DNA from: Nostoc edaphicum CCNP1411
GTDB lineage: Bacteria > Cyanobacteriota > Cyanobacteriia > Cyanobacteriales > Nostocaceae
NCBI RefSeq assembly: GCF_014023275.1
Contig: NZ_CP054695.1
Location: 56,516-120,515, forward strand
Direction of reading: 5' to 3'
Length of the DNA stretch: 64,000 nt
The notes beneath the pieces were generated by a model, which was not told where the DNA came from, made no database searches, and saw nothing but the letters and a program-made list of their open reading frames with translations. Each line of letters opens with the position of its first letter. Within the stretch, counting starts at the first letter, position 1. Position numbers and translations under genes: made by a program. Below, in pieces: positions 27,541 to 36,901 of this stretch.

Positions 27541-28344
27541 ATGGATAGTTTCACAAATTGGAGACAATTGCATTGGTCTGAATACGGTGCAGAACTTCTC
27601 GGAACTACATTTAATCTTTTTGTGGGATTTAGCGCAATTGTCTTCAATTTTGGCAAGGGCTTGCCGATGGAGGGTCTTATACCTAATCAAAGTATGCGTT
27701 TGTTGATTACGGGATTGGTATTTGCTGGGAGTGGGTCATGTTTTGCAATTTCGCCACTGGGGAAACTGAGTGGATCTCACCTCAACCCCTGTGTATCACT
27801 GGCATTCTGGGCACAAGGCAAGATGCATCAGCATGACATTATTGGGTACATTATTGCACAGTTTATCGGTGGAATTATCGCTGCTACAGCAGTGGTGGTT
27901 ATCTGGGGAAACTACGCTACTAGTGTCGGGAATGCTATGACTTTACCTGGTAATGGTTACCCCCTCTGGTATGTATTCCTTGCTGAAGTTACCATGACCT
28001 TTCTGCTGGTGTTGTCTATCTTTATCTTTTTAAGTAGTCATCGGCTAATGCGCTGGACACCTTTGATGACGTGGATTCTAATAGCAACAATGGTATGGTT
28101 GGAAGCACCCATATCTGGTACGAGTCTGAGTCCTGCACGCAGCATTGGGCCTGCTTTAGTTTCATGGTCTTGGAAATACCAGTGGCTTTACTTCATTGCT
28201 CCACCAATAGGGGCAATGCTTGCTGTAGCCACCTTCCGACTCCTTGCTATGGGTGAGCGGGAAATTTTGACAGGCAAACTTTTTCACGTTCCTAATTATC
28301 GTTGTATTTTCAAAAATGTCAAAGTCCCACATAGTCTTAATTAA
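27541..28344 (+). CDS. Aquaporin-like (MIP family) channel with altered NPA boxes
   Basis: 267 residues with six hydrophobic helices in two homologous halves, the MIP fold. The two pore motifs are non-canonical: SGSHLNPCVSLAF (N82-P-C84 instead of NPA) and SGTSLSPARSIGPALV (S197-P-A instead of NPA). An Arg follows the second box (R200), as in water and glycerol channels. Changed NPA boxes occur in superaquaporins and some plant or microbial MIPs that carry solutes other than water, so water, glycerol, urea or H2O2 are all possible. A GGAAG ribosome-binding site precedes the ATG. A terminator-like hairpin follows at 28371. Confidence 0.82.
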   Translation: MDSFTNWRQLHWSEYGAELLGTTFNLFVGFSAIVFNFGKGLPMEGLIPNQSMRLLITGLVFAGSGSCFAISPLGKLSGSHLNPCVSLAFWAQGKMHQHDIIGYIIAQFIGGIIAATAVVVIWGNYATSVGNAMTLPGNGYPLWYVFLAEVTMTFLLVLSIFIFLSSHRLMRWTPLMTWILIATMVWLEAPISGTSLSPARSIGPALVSWSWKYQWLYFIAPPIGAMLAVATFRLLAMGEREILTGKLFHVPNYRCIFKNVKVPHSLN

Positions 28345-28370
28345 GTAATCACGGCAGGATTTTAAAGAGA

Positions 28371-28397
28371 AAAAGGTGGCATATACTGCACCTTTAT
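28371..28397 (+). terminator. Terminator-like hairpin after the aquaporin gene
   Basis: AAAGGTG (28372-28378) pairs with CACCTTT (28389-28395) around a 10-nt loop, followed by a short AT-rich tail. Confidence 0.5.
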
Positions 28398-28478
28398 TCC
28401 TATTTATTCAGGCAAACCTAGAGAATAGTTAATTCTGTTTTATTCACTTCAATTTTCTCAAAAATAAGGAGATGAAGA

Positions 28479-28559
28479 ATGACGAATCTATTGATAGCTT
28501 ATGTAGCAAATTACATAACACAAGATGACTTACTTGTAAAGCTAGGATTACCAATGTGA
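28479..28559 (+). CDS. Possible 26-residue peptide
   Basis: ATG preceded by AAGGAG at a 7-nt spacing, encoding MTNLLIAYVANYITQDDLLV, then KLGLPM. The ribosome-binding site is better than that of several large genes here. The last codons lie in the left arm of a perfect 17-bp inverted repeat. It could be a leader peptide controlling the downstream SDR gene by attenuation, or a chance ORF. Confidence 0.35.
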   Translation: MTNLLIAYVANYITQDDLLVKLGLPM

Positions 28560-28575
28560 ATCCTAGCTTTACAAG
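28533..28575. repeat. Perfect 17-bp inverted repeat (hairpin)
   Basis: CTTGTAAAGCTAGGATT (28533-28549) and its exact complement (28559-28575) flank a 9-nt loop. No T-run follows, so it is not an ordinary terminator. It lies about 60 bp before the ATG of the SDR gene. Confidence 0.8.
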
Positions 28576-28637
28576 ACAACAATCTTCTTTCCTTATAGCC
28601 CTAAAAAGACATTACACTATTTCACAAGGAGAATCGT

Positions 28638-29405
28638 ATGAAACTTGAAGGTAAAGTAGCTTTGGTAACTGGCAGCAGCCAAGGAATTGGTCAAGCTATT
28701 GCAGTGCGCCTTGCTCAAGAAGGTGCAGATATCATAATTGACTACCGCAGTCATCAAGAAGGTGCCCAAGAAACTCTATCTAAAGTAGAATCCACCGGAC
28801 GCTCTGGCTTAATTGTTAAAGCAGACTTGGGTGTAGTAAGTGAAGTTCGCCAGTTGATTCAATCGGGCATCCAACACTTCGGCAAGTTAGATATTTTAGT
28901 CAATAACGCTGGCATTGAGAAGAACGCCTCTTTTTGGGACGTAACAGAAGCAGATTATGATGCAGTGCTTAATGTCAACCTCAAAGGTGTGTTTTTTGCA
29001 ACTCAAACCTTTGTTCAACATCTGATTGAGACTAAACGGACTGGAAAAATTATCAACATCAGCTCGGTGCATGAGGAACTCCCGTTCCCACATTTCACTT
29101 CTTACTGTGCGAGCAAAGGTGGCGTCAAAATGATGACGCGTAACTTGGCTATTGAGCTTGGGCCTCTTGGAATTACAATCAACAACGTGGCACCGGGAGC
29201 AATTGAGACGCCCATAAACACTCGTCTTTTAAACGACCCCGAAAAATTAGGCGCTCTGCTCAAGAATATCCCACTGGGCCGCCTGGGTCAGTCGCAGGAT
29301 GTGGCTTCCCTAGTCTCTTTCCTAGCCTCACCTGATGCTGACTACGTAACAGGCTCGACTTTCTTTGTTGATGGGGGGCTGCTCTGGAACTATCAAGAGC
29401 AATAA
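28638..29405 (+). CDS. SDR-family dehydrogenase (glucose 1-dehydrogenase-like)
   Basis: 255 residues of the classical short-chain dehydrogenase type: cofactor motif TGSSQGIG (about 11-18), NNAG (about 89-92), catalytic Ser in INISSVHEE, and Y-x3-K in YCASKGG. The segment after the active site (APGAIETPINTRLL) and the C-terminal GSTFFVDGG fit the glucose 1-dehydrogenase/3-oxoacyl reductase group. It probably uses NADP(H) or NAD(H) to oxidise a sugar or alcohol. The ribosome-binding site AAGGAG is good. The neighbouring SMP-30-type lactonase-like lipoprotein, 180 bp downstream, would suit a dehydrogenase producing lactones. Pathway linkage is inferred. Confidence 0.85.
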   Translation: MKLEGKVALVTGSSQGIGQAIAVRLAQEGADIIIDYRSHQEGAQETLSKVESTGRSGLIVKADLGVVSEVRQLIQSGIQHFGKLDILVNNAGIEKNASFWDVTEADYDAVLNVNLKGVFFATQTFVQHLIETKRTGKIINISSVHEELPFPHFTSYCASKGGVKMMTRNLAIELGPLGITINNVAPGAIETPINTRLLNDPEKLGALLKNIPLGRLGQSQDVASLVSFLASPDADYVTGSTFFVDGGLLWNYQEQ

Positions 29406-29587
29406 TGCTATATGAAGATTGAGCTAATTGGTAAAGACGTTTGAGTTTTTCATCGCTCATTGTTGCTCTCTTGAGGGTCTGTTCTAAATTAGCTGTTGTC
29501 GTCATCCATCAACTGATTGTTGAAAAACTAATAGGGAGTTTGCGAGCGCTCTGTTGCAAAAACCCCAATTATTAACACTACGGAATT

Positions 29588-30673
29588 ATGGAACAGACCA
29601 GCACACATAGATACTTTATTCTCCTAGTAAAAATCACTTCCTTCATTTTCATCTGTGCAAAACTACTGCTGCTGACCTCTTGTAGTTCTACAAAATTGGA
29701 CATATCATCGAACTTGTCCTATGCAGCAAGCGCGATCGCAGATGGGTCTGGTGCAGCTAATTTGTCTAATACAACACTGCCACCAGCGGATGTTATCAAG
29801 CCAATAGAGGTTTTAAGAAGCCAAAAATACTCTGAAGGAATTGTCATAGACCGTGAAGGCAACCTCTACTTCTCTCAAACCAAAGCCGGAACCATTACAG
29901 TTTTACCTCCCAATGCTACTCCTCGACTTTGGGCTAAAGTTGAAGGTGCTAACGGACACAAGATTATGTCCGAAGGTTTTCATATTGTCGCAGCCAAAAA
30001 CTCGGTTGTAAAACTAGATGCCAATGGTCAGATCGTAAAAGTGGTTGCAAGGGAATTTAACGGCAAGCCTCTACAGTATCCCAACGACATCACCATTGAT
30101 AAACAAGGAGGATTTTACTTTACTGACTCCGGCAACTCAAATTCCCAGACCCCGAATGGCGCGGTTTACTACGTGTCTGCAACAGAGAAAATTAGTCAGG
30201 TTGCTAAAGGATTAGCCTTCGTCAATGGCATTGTCCTCACCCCAGATAGCAAGCGCCTCTTTGTTGCCGAGAGCAATAAAAATCGAATTTTGGAGTACAA
30301 CGTGTTGTCGCCAGGAAAGGTAAAATCTCAGAAAGTGTTTGCTGAACTCCCTGTCAAACAGGGAAAACAAATCGACAATCAGCCTGATGGGATGTGCATA
30401 GACGCACAGGGAAATCTTTACGTGGCTCACTATGGCATGGGTCAAGTGCAAGTACTCAACCCTAAAGGGCAACTGCTCCGTCGATATTCCAGCGGCAACC
30501 TCACTACCAGCAACTGTGCCTTTGGCGGTTCAGATATGAAGCATCTGTTCGTCACAGGTGGCGTGCAAACGGAAGAAGGTCAGGGAGGAATCTTCCGTTT
30601 AGACTTGGGCGTGCGTGGGTTGGACATTCGCCCCAGAAGTCAAGGTACTACTTCTATTAAGAGAGACAGTTAA
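29588..30673 (+). CDS. SMP-30/gluconolactonase-like lipoprotein
   Basis: 361 residues. The N-terminal signal has a lipobox L-T-S-C at residues 29-32, predicting a lipoprotein. The rest is a six-bladed beta-propeller of the SMP-30/gluconolactonase/LRE type: EGIVIDREGNLYFSQT, YPNDITIDKQGGFYFTDS, VNGIVLTPDSKRLFVAESNK, PDGMCIDAQGNLYVAHYG and SNCAFGGSDMKHLFVTGG. The metal-site residues typical of the family (E, N, N/D) are present at E71, N165 and D271 within my counting error. It likely hydrolyses sugar lactones in the periplasm. This fits the upstream SDR. Confidence 0.8.
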   Translation: MEQTSTHRYFILLVKITSFIFICAKLLLLTSCSSTKLDISSNLSYAASAIADGSGAANLSNTTLPPADVIKPIEVLRSQKYSEGIVIDREGNLYFSQTKAGTITVLPPNATPRLWAKVEGANGHKIMSEGFHIVAAKNSVVKLDANGQIVKVVAREFNGKPLQYPNDITIDKQGGFYFTDSGNSNSQTPNGAVYYVSATEKISQVAKGLAFVNGIVLTPDSKRLFVAESNKNRILEYNVLSPGKVKSQKVFAELPVKQGKQIDNQPDGMCIDAQGNLYVAHYGMGQVQVLNPKGQLLRRYSSGNLTTSNCAFGGSDMKHLFVTGGVQTEEGQGGIFRLDLGVRGLDIRPRSQGTTSIKRDS

Positions 30674-30852
30674 AAAATGGGGAAGCTAGACAAAAACATC
30701 TGTCAATCTGCTCTTAGGTCAGGTTTAACTGATTAGAGACATTCGCGGCGAAGACAGGTGGATTAATGCATGGAGATAAATCGTAGACAAATGTGCGTCA
30801 CCTTTTAGCTTCCTAATGCTACTTAGCATAGACATTACAAAACAGTAAAACT

Positions 30853-33507
30853 ATGACTGCTGAAGAAACAAGATTACAAGCAGACCAAAATCGCACCGCT
30901 TACTGGAAACGCTGGGGTCCTTACCTTAGTGAACGGCAATGGGGAACAGTAAGAGAAGATTACAGTTCAAGTGGTGAAGCTTGGGATTACTTTCCCCACG
31001 ACCACGCGCGTTCCCGTGCCTACCGTTGGGGAGAAGATGGAATTGCCGGAATTTCAGATAATCATCAGCGTCTATGTTTTGCTCTCGCTTTATGGAATGG
31101 CTGTGACCCAATCCTCAAAGAAAGAATGTTTGGTTTAACGGGAAGAGAAGGCAATCACGGGGAAGATGTCAAAGAATACTACTTCTATCTGGACAGCACT
31201 CCCACTCACTCCTATATGAAATGTCTGTATAAGTACCCGCAGCAGGCCTTTCCATACACCGACATTGTTGAAGAAAATCGACGCAGAAGTCGTCACGACC
31301 CTGAATTTGAGTTGCTGGATACAGGCGTGTTTGCTTCGGATCGCTACTTTGATGTGCTTGTTGAGTATGCCAAAAACACACCTGAAGATATTTTAATTCA
31401 AGTTAGTATTATCAACCGGGGGCTAGAAGAGAAAACACTCCATCTTTTGCCAACGCTCTGGTTTCGCAATACCTGGTCTTGGAACCCAATTCAAGAGAAA
31501 CCCTTTCTTAAAGTCTTCAAATCTGACCCCACATTCAGCATTGTAGAAGCTTCTCATCCAACTCTTGGAGATAGATGGCTCTACTGTGACGGAGCTACGG
31601 AACTCCTATTTACAGAAAATGAAACTAATTATGAAAAATTATTTGGGGTAAGTAATGCTTTTCCTTACGTTAAAGATGGAATTAATGATTATTTGGTACA
31701 CAATCGCAAAGAAGCAGTAAATCCAAACCAGATGGGCACTAAGACTTCAGCCCATTATGAATTGTCAATTGGTGCAGGCGAAATTAGAACTGTTCGAATG
31801 CGCTTAAGTGATTTTTCTGGCTTAACAAAACCATTTGGAGTTGATTTTGATAAAACTTTTCAGAACCGCATAAAGGAGGCGGATGAATTTTATCACCGCA
31901 TTTGTCCTTTCCAGTTATCTGAGGATATGCACAATGTACAACGGCAAGCATTTGCTGGTATGTTGTGGAGCAAACAATTTTATTACTATGTAGTAGAAGA
32001 ATGGCTTAGGGGCGATCCTATGGGACCGAAACCACCTCTAGAACGCAAGTATGGCAGAAACCACGAATGGATTCATCTGCATAGCGATGATATTCTCTCA
32101 ATGCCAGATAAGTGGGAATATCCTTGGTTTGCTGCTTGGGATTTAGCGTTTCATCTGATTCCACTAGCAATGATTGACCCAGATTTTGCCAAGTACCAGC
32201 TCGAACGATTGACACGGGAATGGTATATGCACGCCAACGGTCAAATTCCCGCTTATGAGTGGGCTTTTGGTGATGTGAATCCGCCAGTTCATGCTTGGGC
32301 TGCTATGCGGATTTATGAGATTGAGAGAAAAATGTATGATCGTGCTGATAAACAATTTTTGGAACGTGTGTTTCAAAAGCTACTAGTCAACTTTACCTGG
32401 TGGGTGAATCGGAAAGATATAGAAGGAAACAATGTCTTTCAAGGCGGTTTCCTGGGATTAGACAATATTGGAGTTTTCGACAGAAGTGCTGAACTTCCCA
32501 CAGGTGGACGCATAGATCAGGCGGATGGCACTAGTTGGATGGGTATGTACTGCCTGAATATGCTGACGATAGCCCTAGAACTGGCAAAAGACAATTCAAC
32601 CTATGAAGACATTGCGAGCAAGTTTTTTGAACATTTTCTTTACATTGCTGATGCCATAGACGGCATTGGTAATGCAGAAATAGCACTTTGGGATCAAGCT
32701 GATGGCTTTTTCTACGATGCATTGCATTTACCTGATGGTCGGCATTTCCCTGTGAAGGTGCGCTCGATAGTGGGGCTGATTCCACTGTTTGCCATTGCTA
32801 CCTTAGAACCAGAAACTTTGAGGATGTTCCCAAGATTTAAACAACGGATGGAGTGGTTTATTCGTAACCGTCCTGACTTGAGACAAAATGTTGCTTGCAT
32901 GGAAACACCAGGCGTTGGTGCCAGAAGACTGTTAGCGATCGTAGGTCGAGATAAACTCCGGCACATCCTGCAAAGGATGTTAGATGAAAAAGAATTCTTA
33001 AGTCCTTATGGCATCCGCGCTGTTTCTAAATTTCATGAGGTACATCCTTATATTCTTACAACAAATGGTCATGAGTACCGAGTGGATTACGAACCCGCAG
33101 AATCTACTACTGGTCTATTTGGTGGCAACTCCAACTGGCGTGGACCGATTTGGTTCCCTATAAATTATTTGCTGATCGAATCACTCCAAAGGTTCCACCA
33201 TTACTTGGGTGACGATTTCAAAGTGGAGTGTCCAATCGGTTCTGGTCAAATGATGACACTTTGGGAAGTTGCGACTGAGTTATCTCAAAGACTGATTCGG
33301 ATTTTTTTGCAAGATCCGTCTGGTCAGCGACCTGTTTATGGCGGCACCGAAACGTTCCAAACAAACCCTCAATGGTGCGATTTGATTCTTTTCAATGAGT
33401 ATTTTAATGGCGATAACGGAGCCGGAATTGGTGCCAGCCATCAAACTGGCTGGACTGGTTTAGTAGCAGAACTGCTCCAGCAGGTTGGGATGCATTTGCA
33501 TTCGTGA
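30853..33507 (+). CDS. GH63-family glucosidase
   Basis: 884 residues with no signal peptide, so cytoplasmic. The N-terminal beta-sandwich begins [20 protein letters not shown]. The (alpha/alpha)6 barrel carries the GH63 signatures [40 protein letters not shown] and [17 protein letters not shown]. This is the prokaryotic GH63 type, which includes alpha-glucosidases and glucosylglycerate or mannosylglycerate hydrolases. Glucosylated compatible solutes or glycogen-derived oligosaccharides are therefore plausible substrates. It is single in its orientation with a 180-bp leader. Together with the epimerase-STAS and GlgX genes it points to carbohydrate mobilisation. Confidence 0.88.
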   Translation: MTAEETRLQADQNRTAYWKRWGPYLSERQWGTVREDYSSSGEAWDYFPHDHARSRAYRWGEDGIAGISDNHQRLCFALALWNGCDPILKERMFGLTGREGNHGEDVKEYYFYLDSTPTHSYMKCLYKYPQQAFPYTDIVEENRRRSRHDPEFELLDTGVFASDRYFDVLVEYAKNTPEDILIQVSIINRGLEEKTLHLLPTLWFRNTWSWNPIQEKPFLKVFKSDPTFSIVEASHPTLGDRWLYCDGATELLFTENETNYEKLFGVSNAFPYVKDGINDYLVHNRKEAVNPNQMGTKTSAHYELSIGAGEIRTVRMRLSDFSGLTKPFGVDFDKTFQNRIKEADEFYHRICPFQLSEDMHNVQRQAFAGMLWSKQFYYYVVEEWLRGDPMGPKPPLERKYGRNHEWIHLHSDDILSMPDKWEYPWFAAWDLAFHLIPLAMIDPDFAKYQLERLTREWYMHANGQIPAYEWAFGDVNPPVHAWAAMRIYEIERKMYDRADKQFLERVFQKLLVNFTWWVNRKDIEGNNVFQGGFLGLDNIGVFDRSAELPTGGRIDQADGTSWMGMYCLNMLTIALELAKDNSTYEDIASKFFEHFLYIADAIDGIGNAEIALWDQADGFFYDALHLPDGRHFPVKVRSIVGLIPLFAIATLEPETLRMFPRFKQRMEWFIRNRPDLRQNVACMETPGVGARRLLAIVGRDKLRHILQRMLDEKEFLSPYGIRAVSKFHEVHPYILTTNGHEYRVDYEPAESTTGLFGGNSNWRGPIWFPINYLLIESLQRFHHYLGDDFKVECPIGSGQMMTLWEVATELSQRLIRIFLQDPSGQRPVYGGTETFQTNPQWCDLILFNEYFNGDNGAGIGASHQTGWTGLVAELLQQVGMHLHS

Positions 33508-33564
33508 CAGGTTAAGGTAATTCGGGAGCAACGCTATTATGACTTGAACCATAACTTGGTTCTG

Positions 33565-33604
33565 CGCCCTCTCTCTTCATACTCTTTTTTTGGCAACGGT
33601 ATTG
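33565..33604 (-). mobile_element. Solo end of the IS4-like element
   Basis: Read on the minus strand, CAATACCGTTGCCAAAAAAA followed by GAGTATGAAGAGAGAGGGCG matches the left end of the composite element at 56392. The element body is missing. The end abuts an ISL3 transposase fragment, marking where the IS once inserted. Confidence 0.65.
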
Positions 33605-33790
33605 GTATTGCGAGAAACTTTTATCCCCAATCGCTCCGAGAGTCTTACCCCTGCTGCACCACCATTAGCTAAAGCAATCGCACTCAGTCGTTGAGCTAAA
33701 CGTAGAGTTCTTCTCGCCCAAGGTGCGGTTACAGTGGTCAACTTTTCTGTAAAAATGCGTCGTTTACACAAAGTATTGATGCAAAAAAAG
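33605..33790 (-). pseudogene. ISL3-family transposase fragment
   Basis: The minus-strand frame reads CKRRIFTEKLTTVTAPWARR, then TLRLAQRLSAIALANGGAAG, then VRLSERLGIKVSRNT. This is the segment following the zinc finger in ISL3 transposases (R-R-x-F-x-E-R-L, A-P-W-A-R, L-G-G-x-A-G-x-R-L). The catalytic domain is missing and the frame is cut by the IS4-like end. Upstream residues (EIDDRNFLFFCINTL) no longer resemble the family. Confidence 0.7.
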
Positions 33791-33920
33791 AGAAAATTGC
33801 GATCATCAATTTCTTTTTCTGGCGATCGCCTACGTGGGCGGAACGCCATTGCTGGAGAGTGCAGTGTAGACAATCGCATCCTTGATTGCCTTGGGAACTT
33901 ATGCAGCAAATCACTGAGGA

Positions 33921-33990
33921 GCCGTGTCAAGTTAACGTTTCATGCACGGTTTTGTAGCCGAGTCAGGGGGTGACTTCCTGGCTTAGGCAT
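33921..33990 (+). ncRNA. Degenerate group II intron domains V-VI (3' remnant)
   Basis: GAGCCGTG and CACGGTTTT form the outer helix of a domain V-like hairpin with the AGC-type triad start. The inner helix has decayed. A second hairpin (AGCC/GGCT around GGTGACTT) stands where domain VI should be. No intron-encoded protein is nearby. The sequence ends right at the stop codon of the SDR gene on the other strand. A similar end is at 11693. Confidence 0.5.
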
Positions 33991-33994
33991 CCAT

Positions 33995-34735
33995 CTACTG
34001 ACCGCCGCTTGCGTACAGCACTTCACCCGTGACCCAGTGGGCGTTGTCGGAAACAAAAAAAGCAACTACTTGGGCAATATCTTCGGGAGTACCTAGCCGA
34101 CGGAGGGGGGTGTTCTGGGGTAGTTGTTGGCGAACCTCTTCTGATACTCCAACTTTTAGCAGTTCAGTGTCTGTCGAGCCAGGTGCTACGGCGTTGACTG
34201 TGATACCTCGCGGACCTAGCTCTGCTGCCAAAACTTTCGTCAGTGCATTCACTGCCCCTTTCGTAGCACTGTACACCGATGTTGTAGGAACCGAAAACTT
34301 CGTGACATTGCTCGATATGTTAATGATTTTGCCTCCTCGCTCACCAAAGTATTTTACCGCCTCGTGCGAACAAAGCAACATACCGCGCACATTGATAGCA
34401 AACAACCGATCAATCATTTCAGCATTGATCTCCTCTACTGGACGGTTATCGATAACGCCAGCATTGTTTATCAGAATATCAAGTTGTCCATATTTCTGAA
34501 TCACTTTGGTGAATAAAGGCGGTATTTGGAATGGTTCACTGACATCGCTGTGCACAGCTATCGCCTCCCCACCTGCGTTTTGGATTTGGCTAACGACTTC
34601 TTCAGCAGCACTTTGGCTGCGGTTGTAATTAACGACGACCTTCGCACCATCTGTAGCTAGTTGTCGAGCGATCGCTGCGCCAATTCCTTGCGAAGCACCA
34701 GTTACGATTGCAACTTTTCCAGTTAGAGATTTCAT
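33995..34735 (-). CDS. SDR-family oxidoreductase
   Basis: 246 residues from the ATG at 34735, fixed by AGGAGG seven bases upstream. Features are TGASQGIG, NNAG, NISSNVTKF and Y-S-A-T-K, the standard Ser-Tyr-Lys catalytic set. The C-terminal WVTGEVLYASGGQ closes the fold. It is nearest to glucose 1-dehydrogenase/3-oxoacyl-ACP reductase-like SDRs. The substrate is unknown. The divergent region between it and the LtrA gene (34736-35011) holds the promoter. The stop codon is overlapped by the end of a group II intron remnant. Confidence 0.83.
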   Translation of the reverse strand: MKSLTGKVAIVTGASQGIGAAIARQLATDGAKVVVNYNRSQSAAEEVVSQIQNAGGEAIAVHSDVSEPFQIPPLFTKVIQKYGQLDILINNAGVIDNRPVEEINAEMIDRLFAINVRGMLLCSHEAVKYFGERGGKIINISSNVTKFSVPTTSVYSATKGAVNALTKVLAAELGPRGITVNAVAPGSTDTELLKVGVSEEVRQQLPQNTPLRRLGTPEDIAQVVAFFVSDNAHWVTGEVLYASGGQ

Positions 34736-35011
34736 AAGGATACCTCCTGACTTATGTAATTTCTTAGTTGTGTTTTGAGTCTGCGATATTCGGGGTAAAA
34801 TGAGCATCTGATATGGCGGATGTACTACATAGTCGTAAATATACGTATTACATAAAGTCAAACCTTCAATCTGTCGTTGCGGCTTTTAGTTGTAATAATT
34901 TTGTTTATGCGTTTGTAACACTTTCGCCAACAGTCGTCATGAACTGCGTACACCAGCACACATGGAAATCTATTTCCAAGTCAGTATCCATTGCTCATTT
35001 CCCCCCTATTC

Positions 35012-36241
35012 TTAATGCTCTTCAACAGATTCTTGCCTACAATTAACTTGGCATTTTTCAACAGATGCACCAGTTTGGTCTACAAGTGAATTCAGATTAA
35101 AAATGATTTGAGATGCACAGACCGTAGCTACAAGCCCGATCAGCCAAACGGGTGATAGCTCTTTGCCAAATAGAGCAACGATTAGAATAACCGCTGCAGC
35201 CCCCATACGATAAGCTGTCTGGACTTTGCAGTATTTCCTGTCTTCAGGAATTAAACCCATCAAATAGATGACCCTTAGGGATAGTATGCATATGGCTGCA
35301 CTACAACAAACTAGCCAGCGCACTTGAGATGACAGAGCTATGTCCGGAGCACTGGAGACAAGATGTTTCACACCAGATCCAATAGTTGCTATACCAATGG
35401 CTAGGGGCAGATGGGCATAGAACCACCATCGATAGCATCTTATACAAGTACCGTTGCTAGCGGCTCGGATTGCTGAGCCACTAAGGTTGTCAAAGTAGCT
35501 CCACCACAAACTAAAAGCAATGGTAATACCAAATACAGCTGCAATTGCTGATGAAGTAGTCCATTGTTGTCCGGTAACACCATTGACTACAGCGCTGATC
35601 GACTCACCCAACAAGATTAGAGTGAACAATCCAAAGCGTTCTGGTAAGTGAGAAGCGTGAGGGGCAAATTCTACATCTAGTTTTCCGGTTGACAATTGGG
35701 TTGCAAAGCTAATTGTCAGTTCAAAAAACCAGAGTACGAAGCGCAGGGGCGATTGCACCAGACAAGAAAGCAGCAAAATTGTGGCACCAATTCCAAACCT
35801 CAGTGCGAATCGAGTTGTCAGTGGACGCGTGGAGATTATATGTTGTCGAGCACGGAGGTATTCAATTACAAGTACAAACCGAGAGATAGCATAAGAGAGG
35901 GCAAAGCCAGTCGAAGTCTCACCTAACCCCCGGTGTGTGTTAACTGCCATTGCCGCGATTGCTACCATCTGAACCACAGTTAACAGTCGATGCACTAAGT
36001 CGTCTGTATCAAACCGAGTCGCATAAAATGTCGCACCGAGCCAAGACAACCAGAATGGCAGGAAGAGTACCAAAAAACTAAAAAAGCTGAACAAAGAGAC
36101 ATTTTCATCGAGCTTGCGAGCTAACTGGGCAATTGCCACCACAAAAATCAGATCGTAAAAGAGCTCTAACCAGGTTGCATGCCTTTGTTCTTCGCTGCTT
36201 TTACCCATGCGTAGTCCTAGTTGCCATAAGTCTTTCGTCAT
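35012..36241 (-). CDS. LtrA-family membrane protein (low temperature requirement A)
   Basis: 409 residues from the ATG at 36241, preceded by AGGTAGGG. There are about ten to twelve hydrophobic helices. The N-terminal TWLELFYDLIFVVAIAQLAR and the later HLPERFGLFTLILLGESISA motifs are the hallmarks of the bacterial LtrA family. The name comes from Listeria growth in the cold. The biochemical role is unknown, and transport of ions or lipid-linked substrates has been proposed. It lies in a block with bestrophin and aquaporin-type membrane proteins, consistent with a stress-adaptation region. Confidence 0.85.
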   Translation of the reverse strand: MTKDLWQLGLRMGKSSEEQRHATWLELFYDLIFVVAIAQLARKLDENVSLFSFFSFLVLFLPFWLSWLGATFYATRFDTDDLVHRLLTVVQMVAIAAMAVNTHRGLGETSTGFALSYAISRFVLVIEYLRARQHIISTRPLTTRFALRFGIGATILLLSCLVQSPLRFVLWFFELTISFATQLSTGKLDVEFAPHASHLPERFGLFTLILLGESISAVVNGVTGQQWTTSSAIAAVFGITIAFSLWWSYFDNLSGSAIRAASNGTCIRCYRWWFYAHLPLAIGIATIGSGVKHLVSSAPDIALSSQVRWLVCCSAAICILSLRVIYLMGLIPEDRKYCKVQTAYRMGAAAVILIVALFGKELSPVWLIGLVATVCASQIIFNLNSLVDQTGASVEKCQVNCRQESVEEH

Positions 36242-36247
36242 AATCAA

Positions 36248-36901
36248 CCCTACCTCTGAACTTCTCCACGGCTAAATCCGTGGGTTCTACTTAGATTGCC
36301 CGGACCCTAGACCCTATGCGCGGGATGTTCCTCTCGGACTCTTGCTATTGGCTACAATAGCCGTTGATAATTGACTGGAATTCTAAGCCCGATTACACCA
36401 CTTTGTTGTCCTTCCAGCAAATCCATTTAGATCATGTCTTTGCTTGCTGGCACGTTTTGGACTGTTTAACGTCTATAGAACCCATTTGACATCTAAGAAG
36501 AGGCTACAAGCCTCTTAACCATCAGCCTAATAAAACAAAGATTAACCTTGGGAGTCGCATTAGCTAGAGTTCTCTCAAAGTTCTTGATGAGGATTTTGCA
36601 TCTCTCCATCCAAGCATTTGACCGCTCTCTTCCCCCACCTCGCTGCAACCGGAACAAACCCGGATTTTCCTTGCGCTTTCTGTCTTTTCATGTTTCGATG
36701 GTTTTGCCGAAAGTTCAAACCTGATTTTCGTCATGAGCTGGGGATAAACCGAACCCATGTTTTGGCTTGTAACCAAATAGTCTCTATAGGATTTTGTTCT
36801 GGACAATTGCCAGCAAAGCTACGAGCGTGTATTTTCATTCTAAAAACCACAAAACATAGCTGGAATGGTCAATATTTCGAGAAAAGTTTGCATTTTTTGT
36901 G
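36248..36901. other. Intergenic: IS200/IS605-like end and IS630 transposase remnant
   Basis: A hairpin CCACGG-CTAAAT-CCGTGG at 36266-36283 is typical of IS200/IS605 element ends. No TnpA or TnpB gene is left. At 36731-36846 (minus) the frame reads HARSFAGNCPEQNPIETIWL, then QAKTWVRFIPSS and a stop. This is the C-terminal D/E-motif region of an IS630-type transposase (N-C-P-E-x-N-P-I-E). Everything else is short stop-riddled sequence. Confidence 0.5.

Noticed and set aside
30212..30472. Minus-strand frame opposite the SMP-30 gene
   Set aside because: Shadow of the beta-propeller coding strand.
33734..33973. Plus-strand 79-codon frame
   Set aside because: Overlaps the ISL3 fragment and group II intron remnant; no support for a protein.
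34736..35011. Possible small gene between the SDR and LtrA genes (34813-35046, plus)
   Set aside because: No ribosome-binding site, overlaps the LtrA end, Cys/His content without pattern.
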